This document shows, piece after piece, positions 8,171 through 16,633 of a stretch of DNA of 64,000 nucleotides. The notes beneath the pieces were generated by a model that was not told the DNA's origin, did no database searches, and saw only the letters and a list, made by a program, of their open reading frames with translations. Position 1 is the first letter of the stretch. Each line of letters opens with the position of its first letter. The stretch lies in the NCBI GenBank assembly GCA_022845895.1, contig AP025573.1, positions 3,754,501 through 3,818,500 on the forward strand. The letters run 5' to 3'. Both the position numbers and the translations under genes were made by a program. Source of the DNA: Lachnospiraceae bacterium. GTDB taxonomy: Bacteria; Bacillota; Clostridia; Lachnospirales; Lachnospiraceae.

Positions 8171-9292
8171 CTATTCACGTATGCGGTCTCCCGTCTCAAT
8201 ATCAAACAGATGTGTTTTCTCCCCACGGACCTCCAGCTTGATGATATCGCCGCTCTTATAGCGTGCTTCATCATCAGTGATAAGCATAAGCAGCGCTTCT
8301 CCCACATGGATACCGATGCGGCGTTCGTCACCCAGATTCTCAAATGTGGCAACTTCCTCCGGCGCCCCCATAGAATCTGCCCCGCCGATGAGTACATCCA
8401 TAGGCCGTACCCCCATCTTGCATTTGAACCCGCTGCTCACCACATTATAGTAGCGCTGTGGGACGGCTATCTTCAGATTGCTGTCCTTAAACGTGAAGAA
8501 GAAATGCTCCTCCTCTCCGGCAATCGTGGTTTCCAGGATATTCATCGGCGGCTCCCCGATAAAGGAGGCGACGAATTCATTTACCGGGTCGTCGTATACT
8601 TCTGCCGGCGTTCCGAACTGCTGCAGCACGCCGAAGTTAATGATGGCAATCTTGTCTGCCAGCGACATCGCCTCTAACTGGTCATGCGTTACATATACGG
8701 TCGTACACTTGATGTCGTTGATGAGGCGCTTTATCTCCGTACGCATCGCCTGGCGGGCCTTCCCGTCCAGATGTGACAGAGGCTCATCCATGAGGAGCAG
8801 CTCCGGACGCCGGATGATAGCGCGCGCGATATTCACACGCTGCTTCTGACCGCCGGACAGCTTGACAGGCATCTTATCCAGCAGATCGTCACACTGCATC
8901 AGCGGCGCAATCTCCTGCACCCGCTTATCAATCTCCGCCTTATCGACGCCCTTGGCCTTTAGGTTAAACGCTATGTTGTCGTATACGGTCAGAGGCGGAT
9001 ACATGGCATAGTCTTCAAAAGCAAGGCCGATGTGTCTGTCTTTCGGGTGAAGATTATTGACGAGCGTATCTCCGATATAGATATCCCCCTTCGTGATATC
9101 CTCCAGACCCGCCGTCATACGCAGCGTCGTAGTCTTGCCACACCCGGAGGGGCCCAGAAGCGCTATAAACTCCCCCTGTTCACATACAAGGTTCAGATCC
9201 TTTACAGCATAATCATTCTGTACCGCATTTTTCTTCTTTTTGCCGTTGTTCTCATAACGTTTATACAGATGTTCTATTCTCAATCCAGCCAT
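8171..9292 (-). CDS. Sugar ABC transporter ATP-binding protein (MalK/UgpC type) 1
   Basis: ATPase of a CUT1-type importer, 373 residues. Walker A is GPSGCGKTT, the signature is LSGGQKQRV, Walker B is LLLMDEPLSHLD and the switch histidine is in VTHDQ. The C-terminal ~120 residues form the MalK-like OB regulatory domain. It ends the transporter part of the operon and lies 4 bp after the second, different ATPase gene. An importer with two separate ATPases resembles the GlpST pair of some glycerol transporters, which supports a polyol substrate; that is inference. Confidence 0.92.
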   Translation of the reverse strand: MAGLRIEHLYKRYENNGKKKKNAVQNDYAVKDLNLVCEQGEFIALLGPSGCGKTTTLRMTAGLEDITKGDIYIGDTLVNNLHPKDRHIGLAFEDYAMYPPLTVYDNIAFNLKAKGVDKAEIDKRVQEIAPLMQCDDLLDKMPVKLSGGQKQRVNIARAIIRRPELLLMDEPLSHLDGKARQAMRTEIKRLINDIKCTTVYVTHDQLEAMSLADKIAIINFGVLQQFGTPAEVYDDPVNEFVASFIGEPPMNILETTIAGEEEHFFFTFKDSNLKIAVPQRYYNVVSSGFKCKMGVRPMDVLIGGADSMGAPEEVATFENLGDERRIGIHVGEALLMLITDDEARYKSGDIIKLEVRGEKTHLFDIETGDRIRE

Positions 9293-9296
9293 ATCC

Positions 9297-10448
9297 CTAC
9301 CCCTCCTGTTCTGTCAAAGCCAATACGGCAGCTTCGTTATATCTTGTCAAATATTCTTTTGACTCTGCGTCAAAGAACATAGCGTAGTTAAGTTCCATAT
9401 CGACATAAATATCCTGATCGATCTTGACCGTGAGTCCATTGGGGGCAATCATCCGAAGCTGAAGCCCGTTCAGCTCCGCGACGATTACGGATTTGTTTCC
9501 TATGCTTTCATAACTGTATACCGTACACTTCAGATATCCTTCCCTGGCCTCAAAAGAATAGTTCAGGTTCTGGGGCCGCATACCGATATCTACTCTCTCA
9601 CATCCCAGATGATCCAGCTTTTCAAACAGTTCATAATCCGTCGGAAGGGCATACATCTTTTCTCCCGCATCCATTACAAATGAATAGGACTCCCCCTCCT
9701 TTTTAAGCGTCCCCGCAATCAGGTTGATCTCCGGGTCGCCCATGAGCTGGCTTACAAATTCATTGCGCGGCATGTAATAGATCTCGTCACCGGTACCTAT
9801 CTGGACAATCTTGCCTTCGTTAACGATGGCAATCCTGTCACCAAGAGACATGGCCTCCATGAAATCGTGGGTTACGTAGACGCTCGTTGTCCCGAAGTTC
9901 GCCTGTATCTCTTTCAGCTCCGTACGCATAGAATTGCGGAGCTTTGCATCCAGATGTGCAAGCGGTTCGTCCATCAGATATACCCGCGGCGAACGGACAA
10001 GGGCGCGGCCCATGGCGACACGCTGTTTCTGACCGTTGGACAGCTGGCTCGGCAGACGCTGCAGAAGATAGTCCATCTTCATCATCTCTGCAACTTCCTG
10101 GATCTTCGCTTTTATGTATGCTTCATCTCTTTTATATAGCGGGCTCCGCAAGGGAGAGGCCATATTGTCATATACTGTCATCTGGGGATACAGTGCATAG
10201 TTCTCAAACACCATAGCCGTGTCCCTGTGGGCGGCATCTGTAAGATTCATGACCTCCCCGTCAAATCTGATAACCCCTTCTTCCGGTATCTGGATACCTG
10301 CGATACAGTTAAGGATAGTTGTCTTGCCGGCACCTGCGGGACCGAACAGGACAAAGAACTCTTTATCTTTGATATCCAGGGATATGCCGTCCAGAGCCGT
10401 AACTTTTCCAAATTTCTTTGTAACATTTTCCAATTGTATTCTTGACAT
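9297..10448 (-). CDS. Sugar ABC transporter ATP-binding protein (MalK/UgpC type) 2
   Basis: Second ATPase of the same importer, 383 residues. Walker A is GPAGAGKTT, the signature is a variant LSNGQKQRV, Walker B is YLMDEPLAHLD, and VTHDFMEAMS holds the switch histidine. A C-terminal OB domain follows. It overlaps no neighbour and lies 10 bp after the permease at 10459. The two ATPases are clearly different, so they probably form a heterodimer with the two permeases. The LSNGQ signature on one subunit might make one ATP site weaker. Confidence 0.92.
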   Translation of the reverse strand: MSRIQLENVTKKFGKVTALDGISLDIKDKEFFVLFGPAGAGKTTILNCIAGIQIPEEGVIRFDGEVMNLTDAAHRDTAMVFENYALYPQMTVYDNMASPLRSPLYKRDEAYIKAKIQEVAEMMKMDYLLQRLPSQLSNGQKQRVAMGRALVRSPRVYLMDEPLAHLDAKLRNSMRTELKEIQANFGTTSVYVTHDFMEAMSLGDRIAIVNEGKIVQIGTGDEIYYMPRNEFVSQLMGDPEINLIAGTLKKEGESYSFVMDAGEKMYALPTDYELFEKLDHLGCERVDIGMRPQNLNYSFEAREGYLKCTVYSYESIGNKSVIVAELNGLQLRMIAPNGLTVKIDQDIYVDMELNYAMFFDAESKEYLTRYNEAAVLALTEQEG

Positions 10449-10458
10449 ATTCTCACAC

Positions 10459-11280
10459 CTATCCCTTCACAGCGCCAAAGCTCAGACCACGCACTAAATG
10501 TTTCTGTATACATAATGCGAAGATAATAGCGGGTAACGCAGACACAGTTGCCGCGACGGCCAGCTGCCCATAATGGGCACTGTCTGTTCCGAGAAACTTG
10601 GTAATGGCTACCGTAATCGGCTGTACGTTAGTGCCTGCCAGAATCAGCGGGAACGTAAAGCTGTTCCAGGCGAAGATAAATGCCAGCAGAGCTGCGGATA
10701 CGAGACCCGGCTTGATCAGAGGCACAAGCATCTTGAAAAATATCTGATACCACGTATAACCGTCAACCTGGGCCGCATGCTCGATCTCCACAGAGATATC
10801 TTCAAAATAACCTCTCACGACCCAGATAAGCAGGGGCATGCAAATCAGCTGGTATACCCAGATAAGCCCAAAATAAGAATCATAGATGCCCAGTTTCTGG
10901 AAGATCATGAACAAGGGTAGTACGACCAGGATTTCAGGTGCGAACTTGAAAGACAATATCTGAAATGCAATGTCTTCTTTTTTCTTAAAATTATATCTTG
11001 CAAGTGCATATGCGGCAGGAACCCCTGCCACGACGGAGACGATAACCGCGCCCCCTGCTACGATCAGACTGTCCAACATATATTTGAGATAATCTGACTG
11101 GAATATGACTGCTTTGTAATTGTCCAATGTAGGGCTGAATACAAATGTCGTCGTATACATCTGTGCATCGGGCTTTATTGTCAGGATCAGCATCCATAAC
11201 AATGGGAACAAAGCAAAAATCGTATATATGACTAACAGTAGATTCTGGACGACACGGCCCAATCTTTTTTTACTTTCCAT
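10459..11280 (-). CDS. Sugar ABC transporter permease (MalG type)
   Basis: Inner-membrane permease of 273 residues with about six hydrophobic segments. The EAA loop that docks on the ATPase is seen in EIEHAAQVDGYTWYQIFF followed by LVPLIKPGL. It starts at an ATG after AGAAAGGATG. It lies between the other permease and the ATPases, in the usual CUT1 order. Confidence 0.92.
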   Translation of the reverse strand: MESKKRLGRVVQNLLLVIYTIFALFPLLWMLILTIKPDAQMYTTTFVFSPTLDNYKAVIFQSDYLKYMLDSLIVAGGAVIVSVVAGVPAAYALARYNFKKKEDIAFQILSFKFAPEILVVLPLFMIFQKLGIYDSYFGLIWVYQLICMPLLIWVVRGYFEDISVEIEHAAQVDGYTWYQIFFKMLVPLIKPGLVSAALLAFIFAWNSFTFPLILAGTNVQPITVAITKFLGTDSAHYGQLAVAATVSALPAIIFALCIQKHLVRGLSFGAVKG

Positions 11281-11328
11281 GCTTTACATCCTTTCTGACT
11301 ATATGTTTTATGTCTTTTAAGCCGCTGG

Positions 11329-12264
11329 CTACTCATCCTGTCCGGACGCGAGCTTCTGAGCCATGCGCTGCCTCTTGACAATCTGCTTGGCCACGATATT
11401 TATAAATACCCAAAGTACAAGTATGTACGGGAGGGCAAATCCAAATTTCTGGAACTGGAACCCTGTCTGGTATGAGGTCAGGGACAGGTTCATAAGCGTG
11501 TCGCCCGGCCCTCCTTTTGTCAGTCCGAATATAATGGCATATTCCTGCAGTGCCGCCATAAGACGGAACAGCAGTGCGATGTATAAGCTTGGCTTCAGCA
11601 TAGGCAGTGTCAGATTCCGGAAGTTGAACCATGCACTTCCTCCGTCAATCTTCGCTGACTCAAACGGTGATTTTGGAAGTGACTGCAGCCCTGCAAGCAC
11701 TAACAGCATGCAGAACGATGTATTCACCCATATGTCAATCATCACGACCGTCATCATAGCCGTCGACGCGCTGGCCGCCCACGGGAAGTTATATACCCCG
11801 AAGAAGTTCAGGAACTTTTCTACGATACCTACGGAGTTGTTCAGCATCAGCTGCCATATAATGGTAGCGGTAATCGGCGCAACCATAAGAGGGAATATGA
11901 GAACGACCCTGAGAATCTTTGAAAATCGATTTTCCAGATTGTTCAGCAGCATGGCAATCCCCAGGCCTATCCCCATCTCAAGCACGGTGCTGAAGAATGC
12001 ATACCGCAAGGTTACCCATACTGATTTCCAGAATCCCGACGAAGAAAGTATAGTAATCCAGTTCTTCAACCCGATAAAACTGTACGTCGGCATCCGGAAT
12101 GAGTAGCTTGTCAGCGAGAAATAGATAGACATCACAAAAGGAATCATAATTCCAATCGTAATAATCAGTGCAGGAGCTACAATCAGGTACGGACGCATCC
12201 TCGTCTTAAACGGCACCACATTCAGCTCGCTCACCGCGGCACTGTTTTTTTTCTGCTCTTTCAT
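11329..12264 (-). CDS. Sugar ABC transporter permease (MalF/UgpA type)
   Basis: Permease of about 311 residues with six membrane segments and the EAA loop ESAKIDGGSAWFNFRNLTLP. I choose the ATG at 12264, which sits 8 bases after GGAGG; a TTG five codons upstream overlaps that ribosome site and is unlikely. It follows the binding-protein gene after a strong terminator (12322-12356), so it is probably expressed at a lower level than the binding protein. Confidence 0.92.
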   Translation of the reverse strand: MKEQKKNSAAVSELNVVPFKTRMRPYLIVAPALIITIGIMIPFVMSIYFSLTSYSFRMPTYSFIGLKNWITILSSSGFWKSVWVTLRYAFFSTVLEMGIGLGIAMLLNNLENRFSKILRVVLIFPLMVAPITATIIWQLMLNNSVGIVEKFLNFFGVYNFPWAASASTAMMTVVMIDIWVNTSFCMLLVLAGLQSLPKSPFESAKIDGGSAWFNFRNLTLPMLKPSLYIALLFRLMAALQEYAIIFGLTKGGPGDTLMNLSLTSYQTGFQFQKFGFALPYILVLWVFINIVAKQIVKRQRMAQKLASGQDE

Positions 12265-12321
12265 TTGCGTTTCCTCCAATTTCTGTTTTCCTGATTCAAT
12301 TAAAGCAGGATTTCATATTAG

Positions 12322-12356
12322 AAAAAAATCAAGGAGGGTCAGGTAACCCCTCCTTG
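12322..12356 (-). terminator. Intra-operon terminator after the binding-protein gene
   Basis: On the minus strand CAAGGAGGG pairs with CCCTCCTTG around a 9-base loop, followed by ATTTTTTTC. Its place between the binding protein and the first permease would let extra binding protein be made while some transcripts read through, a known layout in sugar importer operons. Confidence 0.9.
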
Positions 12357-12401
12357 CCTTTCACCCTTAAGAATTAATGAGCTGCTATTGTTTTTCCAGA
12401 G

Positions 12402-13832
12402 TTAATCGGATACTTCTAGATCAGATACAATCGTATCCAGATCCTTCTTCAGCTGTTTCATAGCATCTTCTGTGGATGAATACTTATCAGTAAGTACCAG
12501 ATCTTGGAGCACTTCCGCCCATTTGGTCGTACACTCGAAGAAGTACGGCTGAGGCGTAAACTGAATCGTCGCATTTTTGGATAACACATCGATGGATTCA
12601 AGGTAGTTGTCTGCTTTTCCGACAATTGCTTTGTACTCATCACTCTCCATTACAGATGTACGTGGCGTATCCGGGCTTGCTCCGTCAGTTCCTGCATAAA
12701 GCATGTAATCCGGGCTCGTAAAATACTGGATGAAATACCATGCGGCATCTTTATTCTTTGAATCAGCATTCATAGCAAGTGACCATATCCAGACATTTGC
12801 CTTCATATCCTCTTCTGTCTTTCCTTCTGGAAGCGGAATCGTTGACCATGCGATGTTGCCCGACTGGTCGGATGCGCCTTCGTAGTTCTGGAAGTAACCG
12901 GCACTTGTAGCATCAAATAACATAGCGGCTTTTCCTGCGCCAAGGTCTGAGCTCGCCTCATACCACGTATAGTTGGACCACTGCGGAGCGCCTGCTTCTT
13001 TTATCAATTTCACCCAGTAATCCGTCATTTCGATTGCTTCTTTGGAATCCAGCTGGCACACGAGCTTGCCGTCTTCGATTGCAAAGTCTTTTCCACCCCA
13101 GGTAGCGAACAATGACATATATCCGGGATGGATAGTGGCCCATTCACGTGTACCGCGTACTGCGATACCGTAAGAACCGGAGCCGTTAAATTCGTTTAGC
13201 GATTTTGCCGTCTCAAGCAGCTCGTCTGTAGTCGTCGGAACAGATATTCCTTTTTCCTCAAATACCTTCTTGTTGTAAGCCAGGTTATTCAATTCCCATC
13301 CCATCGGGAGTGCCCACTGAGAACCTTCGCCAACTGCGTGCCCCGGAACAAGATCCCATTTAAGAGGATCTACCGTCGCACTGATAAAGTCATCATAATT
13401 GTAGTCGGCTGCTGTCTTCGAAGCATCGTTTATGTAATCTTCCAATGGTTCCATATAACCGGCTGACGCATATTCCCATACCTGATATGCACCGGTCATA
13501 TACACATCCGGAGTACCGGAACGGCTGCTTAAGGATGTGTTCAGCTTGTCGAAGTAATTTGATTCCGGTGTGGATGAATACTCTACCGTAATACCTGTCA
13601 GATCTTCAAACTCTTCAATTTTTGAAATTACTGCTTTCGAATAATTATGCTCATTGAACATAACATTGATTGTCGTGCCTTCGTAGTTTTTCCAGTCAAA
13701 ATCTTCGGCCTTGCCGCTTGACTTTGCCTTGTCGTCATCACCGCCGCCGGAATCGGAGCTTTTGCCGCATCCTGCCAGCATCGAGCCAACCATCACTGCA
13801 CATAGAAGAACACTGATTACTCTTTTTTTCAT
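12402..13832 (-). CDS. Sugar ABC transporter substrate-binding lipoprotein
   Basis: Extracytoplasmic solute-binding protein of the MalE-like (SBP type 1) family, 476 residues. The signal peptide ends in the lipobox LAGC (about residues 18-21), followed by a Ser/Gly/Asp-rich linker. The mature part has typical features such as GTPDVYMTGAYQVWEYA and MLFDATSAGYF. It starts at an ATG after AAGGGAGG and leads the operon of importer, dehydrogenase and DhaKL. A consensus promoter overlapped by regulator-like boxes lies upstream. Substrate not determined; a sugar alcohol is likely from the downstream enzymes. Confidence 0.93.
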   Translation of the reverse strand: MKKRVISVLLCAVMVGSMLAGCGKSSDSGGGDDDKAKSSGKAEDFDWKNYEGTTINVMFNEHNYSKAVISKIEEFEDLTGITVEYSSTPESNYFDKLNTSLSSRSGTPDVYMTGAYQVWEYASAGYMEPLEDYINDASKTAADYNYDDFISATVDPLKWDLVPGHAVGEGSQWALPMGWELNNLAYNKKVFEEKGISVPTTTDELLETAKSLNEFNGSGSYGIAVRGTREWATIHPGYMSLFATWGGKDFAIEDGKLVCQLDSKEAIEMTDYWVKLIKEAGAPQWSNYTWYEASSDLGAGKAAMLFDATSAGYFQNYEGASDQSGNIAWSTIPLPEGKTEEDMKANVWIWSLAMNADSKNKDAAWYFIQYFTSPDYMLYAGTDGASPDTPRTSVMESDEYKAIVGKADNYLESIDVLSKNATIQFTPQPYFFECTTKWAEVLQDLVLTDKYSSTEDAMKQLKKDLDTIVSDLEVSD

Positions 13833-13926
13833 ACTTTTTTCCTCCCTTTTGATACATTCTCTGCATAAAAAAGTGCTTCTTTTTTCGGTTTACCTGCCCG
13901 ATTTTTTATGCATTTTGTCTAAAGCC

Positions 13927-13955
13927 AGTATATTCCCAATCATGTCATTTGTCAA
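13927..13955 (-). promoter_or_regulatory. Sigma-A promoter of the ABC-DhaKL operon
   Basis: On the minus strand TTGACA is followed after exactly 17 bases by TATACT. The start point would be about 85-90 bases before the binding-protein ATG. The -35 lies inside the first of two repeated regulator-like boxes (13943-13973). Confidence 0.75.
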
Positions 13956-13973
13956 GCATTTTGTCATTTGTCT
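13943..13973. promoter_or_regulatory. Tandem SorC-like boxes at the ABC operon promoter
   Basis: TGTCATTTGTCA at 13943-13954 and TGTCATTTGTCT at 13962-13973 are near-identical direct repeats, 19 bp apart, sharing the CATTTGT core with the operator at 4109-4120. They overlap the -35 region, a good place for repression. Binding is inferred. Confidence 0.55.
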
Positions 13974-14068
13974 TGTTTTATGCCGTATTTAAGGTATATT
14001 TGCACTAATATAACTTATTTTTTGTTTATTCTTTTGTTTGTTTTTTTCTTTAACGACGTTCTTTTTTC

Positions 14069-14097
14069 TTGCATCCACCTGTTTTTTATTGTATGAT
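14069..14097 (+). promoter_or_regulatory. Promoter of the DUF624 gene
   Basis: TTGCAT and TATGAT are separated by 17 bases, about 34 bp upstream of the ATG at 14131. It is divergent from the ABC operon promoter. The remaining bases between the two genes are T-rich and hold no gene. Confidence 0.55.
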
Positions 14098-14130
14098 TAC
14101 TCCATAAACTGATAACCGGAGGTCCGTACT

Positions 14131-14733
14131 ATGAAAGTTTTTGAATATGACAGCGGCTTTATGAAGACTGCTCTTCTGTTGAGCCGTCTGACTCTTTTAA
14201 ATATTATCTGGTTCATATGCTGCATCCCAATCGTTACGATCGGACCGGCGACAGCCGCCCAATATTATACGGCTAACCGGCTTTTTCGCGGCAGCACAGA
14301 AGTCTTGCAGAATTTCAAGTCCGGTTTTAAGCTGCACTGGAAAAGAGCAGCCGTCATCTGGATTGCCTTCGCGCTGCTTACCGTGGCATTTGCGGCAGCG
14401 TGTTACATACTGACGGCTGCATCCGTGCCTGGCAGGACCATACTGATATCCATATCCGGTCTTGCCTATCTGACGGCAGCGCTCATCATGCTCTGGGTAT
14501 ACCCGGTTATGATAAACTTTACCGGCAGTTTCGCAGAGATATTGTTCAATTCTTTCGTGTTCACTTTCATGTATGCACCTGTGACGCTCATTGCCGCCGC
14601 ATTTTATGGTGTTGCCGGATTCTTATTCATCCGTTTTACTTTTACAAAAGGCCTGTGCATCCTGTTCGGCCCGTCCCTGATCGTGTACGGGATACTAGTC
14701 TTGTTTGAAAAAGTGTTCAGGAAGTACCGGTAA
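14131..14733 (+). CDS. DUF624 (YesL-like) membrane protein
   Basis: A 200-residue integral membrane protein with about five hydrophobic segments and the N-terminal pattern LTLLNIIWFICCIPIVTIGP typical of YesL/DUF624 proteins. These are found beside CUT1 sugar importers in Firmicutes; their biochemical role is not established. The ATG follows GGAGG at 9 bases. It is divergent from the importer operon. Its stop codon is followed at once by a large non-coding inverted-repeat element. Confidence 0.85.
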   Translation: MKVFEYDSGFMKTALLLSRLTLLNIIWFICCIPIVTIGPATAAQYYTANRLFRGSTEVLQNFKSGFKLHWKRAAVIWIAFALLTVAFAAACYILTAASVPGRTILISISGLAYLTAALIMLWVYPVMINFTGSFAEILFNSFVFTFMYAPVTLIAAAFYGVAGFLFIRFTFTKGLCILFGPSLIVYGILVLFEKVFRKYR

Positions 14734-14735
14734 TT

Positions 14736-14983
14736 GGGGGTTTAAGTAAACTGAGACGCCGCTGGGGAGGTATGGGGCATCTGCTCCGATGCGTCCGGGA
14801 ACTGCGACTATCACACAGATTCCTAAGCCTGTGGACTGTTCGCCGATAGCGGCTCTCACCCCACAAGCCAAGGAATCTGGTGAGGATTCTCCGTCCCTTC
14901 CGCTTACACCTGCGCATCTGTCCCATACCTCCCCAGCGGCTATCTACTTTACTGGCATGGGTGGGGGCGGCTGTGTAACACGA
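14736..14983 (+). repeat. Structured repeat, arm 1 (3' of DUF624 gene)
   Basis: Begins 2 bases after the TAA of the DUF624 gene with GGGGGTTTAAGTAAA. It contains a 19-bp perfect inverted repeat, GCCGCTGGGGAGGTATGGG (14758-14776) with its complement at 14922-14940, enclosing smaller nested stems such as GCATC/GATGC and AGATTCC/GGAATCT. A diverged copy in inverted orientation is at 15262-15511. Short ORFs across it (MRRCKRK-type peptides, antisense) look like shadows. Nature unknown: an RNA element or MITE-like repeat. Confidence 0.75.
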
Positions 14984-15023
14984 TTGGCTGATGGAAGGGA
15001 TTTGGTTGTGTCAGCATAGTGAT

Positions 15024-15049
15024 AAAGGGCTAAGCAAGCTAAGCCCTTT
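15024..15049. other. Hairpin in the core of the inverted-repeat element
   Basis: AAAGGGCT and AGCCCTTT form an 8-bp stem around a 10-base loop, between the two arms. It could end transcripts from the left gene, but no long T run follows. Confidence 0.55.
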
Positions 15050-15070
15050 GCCGAAGAGAAATCTTAATAT

Positions 15071-15139
15071 AAGAAGAGCCGGAATCAGGTACGGGGATAT
15101 GTATGAGATGACATCCCCTGCCTGGTTCCGGCTCTTCTT
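15071..15139. other. Long hairpin in the core of the inverted-repeat element
   Basis: A 19-bp stem (15071-15089 with 15121-15139, one G-U pair) of sequence AAGAAGAGCCGGAATCAGG encloses an inner GGGGAT/ATCCCC stem. Two further hairpins follow: CTTGCAGC/GCTGCAAG and CCAGCG/CGCTGG. The 280-base core shows no convincing gene. Confidence 0.7.
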
Positions 15140-15261
15140 GCAGCAATGGCGCGCACGCCTCGCTGCAAGCGCTAAACAACGAACATATTCGCCAGCCTGA
15201 TTCGTCTGGATGAACAAAACTCTTATCATTCATCTCACGCAGCCAGCGTTCATCCGCTGGC

Positions 15262-15511
15262 CAGTAACGTCACACAGCCGCACTCGCCCTTGTTAAGTGA
15301 AGTAGACAGCGGGCGGGGAGCCGGGTGGGAGATGCGCAGGTGTAAGCGGAAGAGGCGGAGAATCCGTCCCGGAATCCTTAGTTTGTGGGAGAGGAGCTGC
15401 TATCAGCGACTCTTCCGCAAAGTTAGGAGGCCGTGGACTAGTCAGAGCCTCGGACGCATCGGAGCAGATGCCACCCGGCTCCCTGTCCGCAGCCACTTTA
15501 CTTAAACCCCC
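15262..15511 (-). repeat. Structured repeat, arm 2 (3' of dehydrogenase gene)
   Basis: Inverted, diverged copy of arm 1. Read on the minus strand it starts 2 bases after the TAA of the dehydrogenase with GGGGGTTTAAGTAAA, keeps the GCATCTGCTCCGATGCGTCC block and the CCGCTTACACCTGCGCATCT block, and has its own 20-bp stem (15309-15328 with 15471-15490, two G-U pairs). The stem differs in sequence from arm 1 but still pairs, which points to selection on structure. Confidence 0.75.
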
Positions 15512-15513
15512 AG

Positions 15514-16599
15514 TTAAAACTTGAATGCCACTTTGAAATCGCCGTATTTTCCAGATGCATAGTCGAAGGCCTTCTCCCACTCCTCAATACGGAACATGCT
15601 TGAGACGACGCCTTCGGTCTTCAAGCAGCCTTTCATCATATTGTCGATGACGAATGGATAGGCATACGGGCTTAAGTGTGCTCCAAGGATATCCAGCTCC
15701 TTCCTGTCTCCGATGATAGACCAGTCGACAGAGGTCTCGGCACCGAACACGCTGAATTCCACAAACCGGCCAAGCTTTCTTGTGATTGTAAGGCCCTGGA
15801 TAACGCTGGATGGATGGCCTGTAGCCTCGATATATACATCACAGCCGTAATCATCCGTCAAAGCTTTTATCTCCTTGTCAATATCGCAGGTTCCCGGATT
15901 GAACACTAGATCCGCACCAAACTCTTTCGCCTTTTCTAGGCGTGCATCCTGCATATCCAGTACGATTAATCGTTTAGGATTTTTCATCCTTGCATATGTA
16001 ATCATACCAAGGCCGAGTGTCCCTGCACCAGATATGACTACGATGTCCTCATTTGTGATGCTTCCCCTGTCTACCGCATGTTTGGAACAGCCATAAGGTT
16101 CTACAAGAAGTGCCTGCTCGATGCTCATATCTTCGGGAACACTGCTGATGACACAGTTCTTTGGATATCTTACATACTCTGCCATACCTCCGTTATTATA
16201 TGACTGGAAGCCCAGCATATCATGTGGCTGGCACATCCAATAATGGCCGTCTTTGCAGAACCGGCATTTTCCGCATGGAACGATCTGATCCGCAATAATT
16301 CTGTCTCCCAGCTTATAGCCTTCTACATTTTCACCCATTTCCACGATACGGCCGAAAAATTCATGACCAGGTATAAACGGAGGCTTTACCCATGCCGGCT
16401 GTACATCATCTCCCCAGAACATTGCGGCTCCGTGGCTGCACTTTAAATCGCCGGCACAGATGCCGCACGCTTCTGTCTGAATGATGATATCATCCGGCCC
16501 GCAATCTGGTGTGGGATATTCCGCTTCAAAGCGGTAGTCATCTTTTCCGTATGCCACCAATGCCTTCATCGTTTTCGGGGTACTTCCTTGGTTTGCCAT
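15514..16599 (-). CDS. Zinc-dependent polyol/alcohol dehydrogenase (MDR family), paralog 2
   Basis: About 361 residues. Catalytic zinc motif CGICAGD, structural zinc loop CGKCRFCKDGHYWMC, NAD motif GAGTLGLGMI. I choose the ATG at 16599, preceded by AAAGGTGG; an upstream ATG six codons earlier lacks a good ribosome site. It closely resembles the enzyme at 7038-8132 over its full length. It lies downstream of L-xylulokinase and 3-epimerase genes, so it most likely makes L-xylulose from a pentitol (L-arabitol or xylitol). That role is inferred from context. Confidence 0.87.
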   Translation of the reverse strand: MANQGSTPKTMKALVAYGKDDYRFEAEYPTPDCGPDDIIIQTEACGICAGDLKCSHGAAMFWGDDVQPAWVKPPFIPGHEFFGRIVEMGENVEGYKLGDRIIADQIVPCGKCRFCKDGHYWMCQPHDMLGFQSYNNGGMAEYVRYPKNCVISSVPEDMSIEQALLVEPYGCSKHAVDRGSITNEDIVVISGAGTLGLGMITYARMKNPKRLIVLDMQDARLEKAKEFGADLVFNPGTCDIDKEIKALTDDYGCDVYIEATGHPSSVIQGLTITRKLGRFVEFSVFGAETSVDWSIIGDRKELDILGAHLSPYAYPFVIDNMMKGCLKTEGVVSSMFRIEEWEKAFDYASGKYGDFKVAFKF

Positions 16600-16633
16600 A
16601 ATGTTTCCACCTTTCATTTTTCATCATAATATT

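Noticed and set aside
15011-15233. Two overlapping 64-72 residue ORFs in the element core
   Set aside because: Overlapping frames over hairpins, no ribosome site, no recognisable domain.
14717-15505. Short ORFs in the inverted-repeat arms (MRRCKRK-type peptides) and core
   Set aside because: They lack ribosome sites, occur antisense to both arms, and run through strong stems whose changes are compensatory in pairing and not codon-like. I treat them as shadows.
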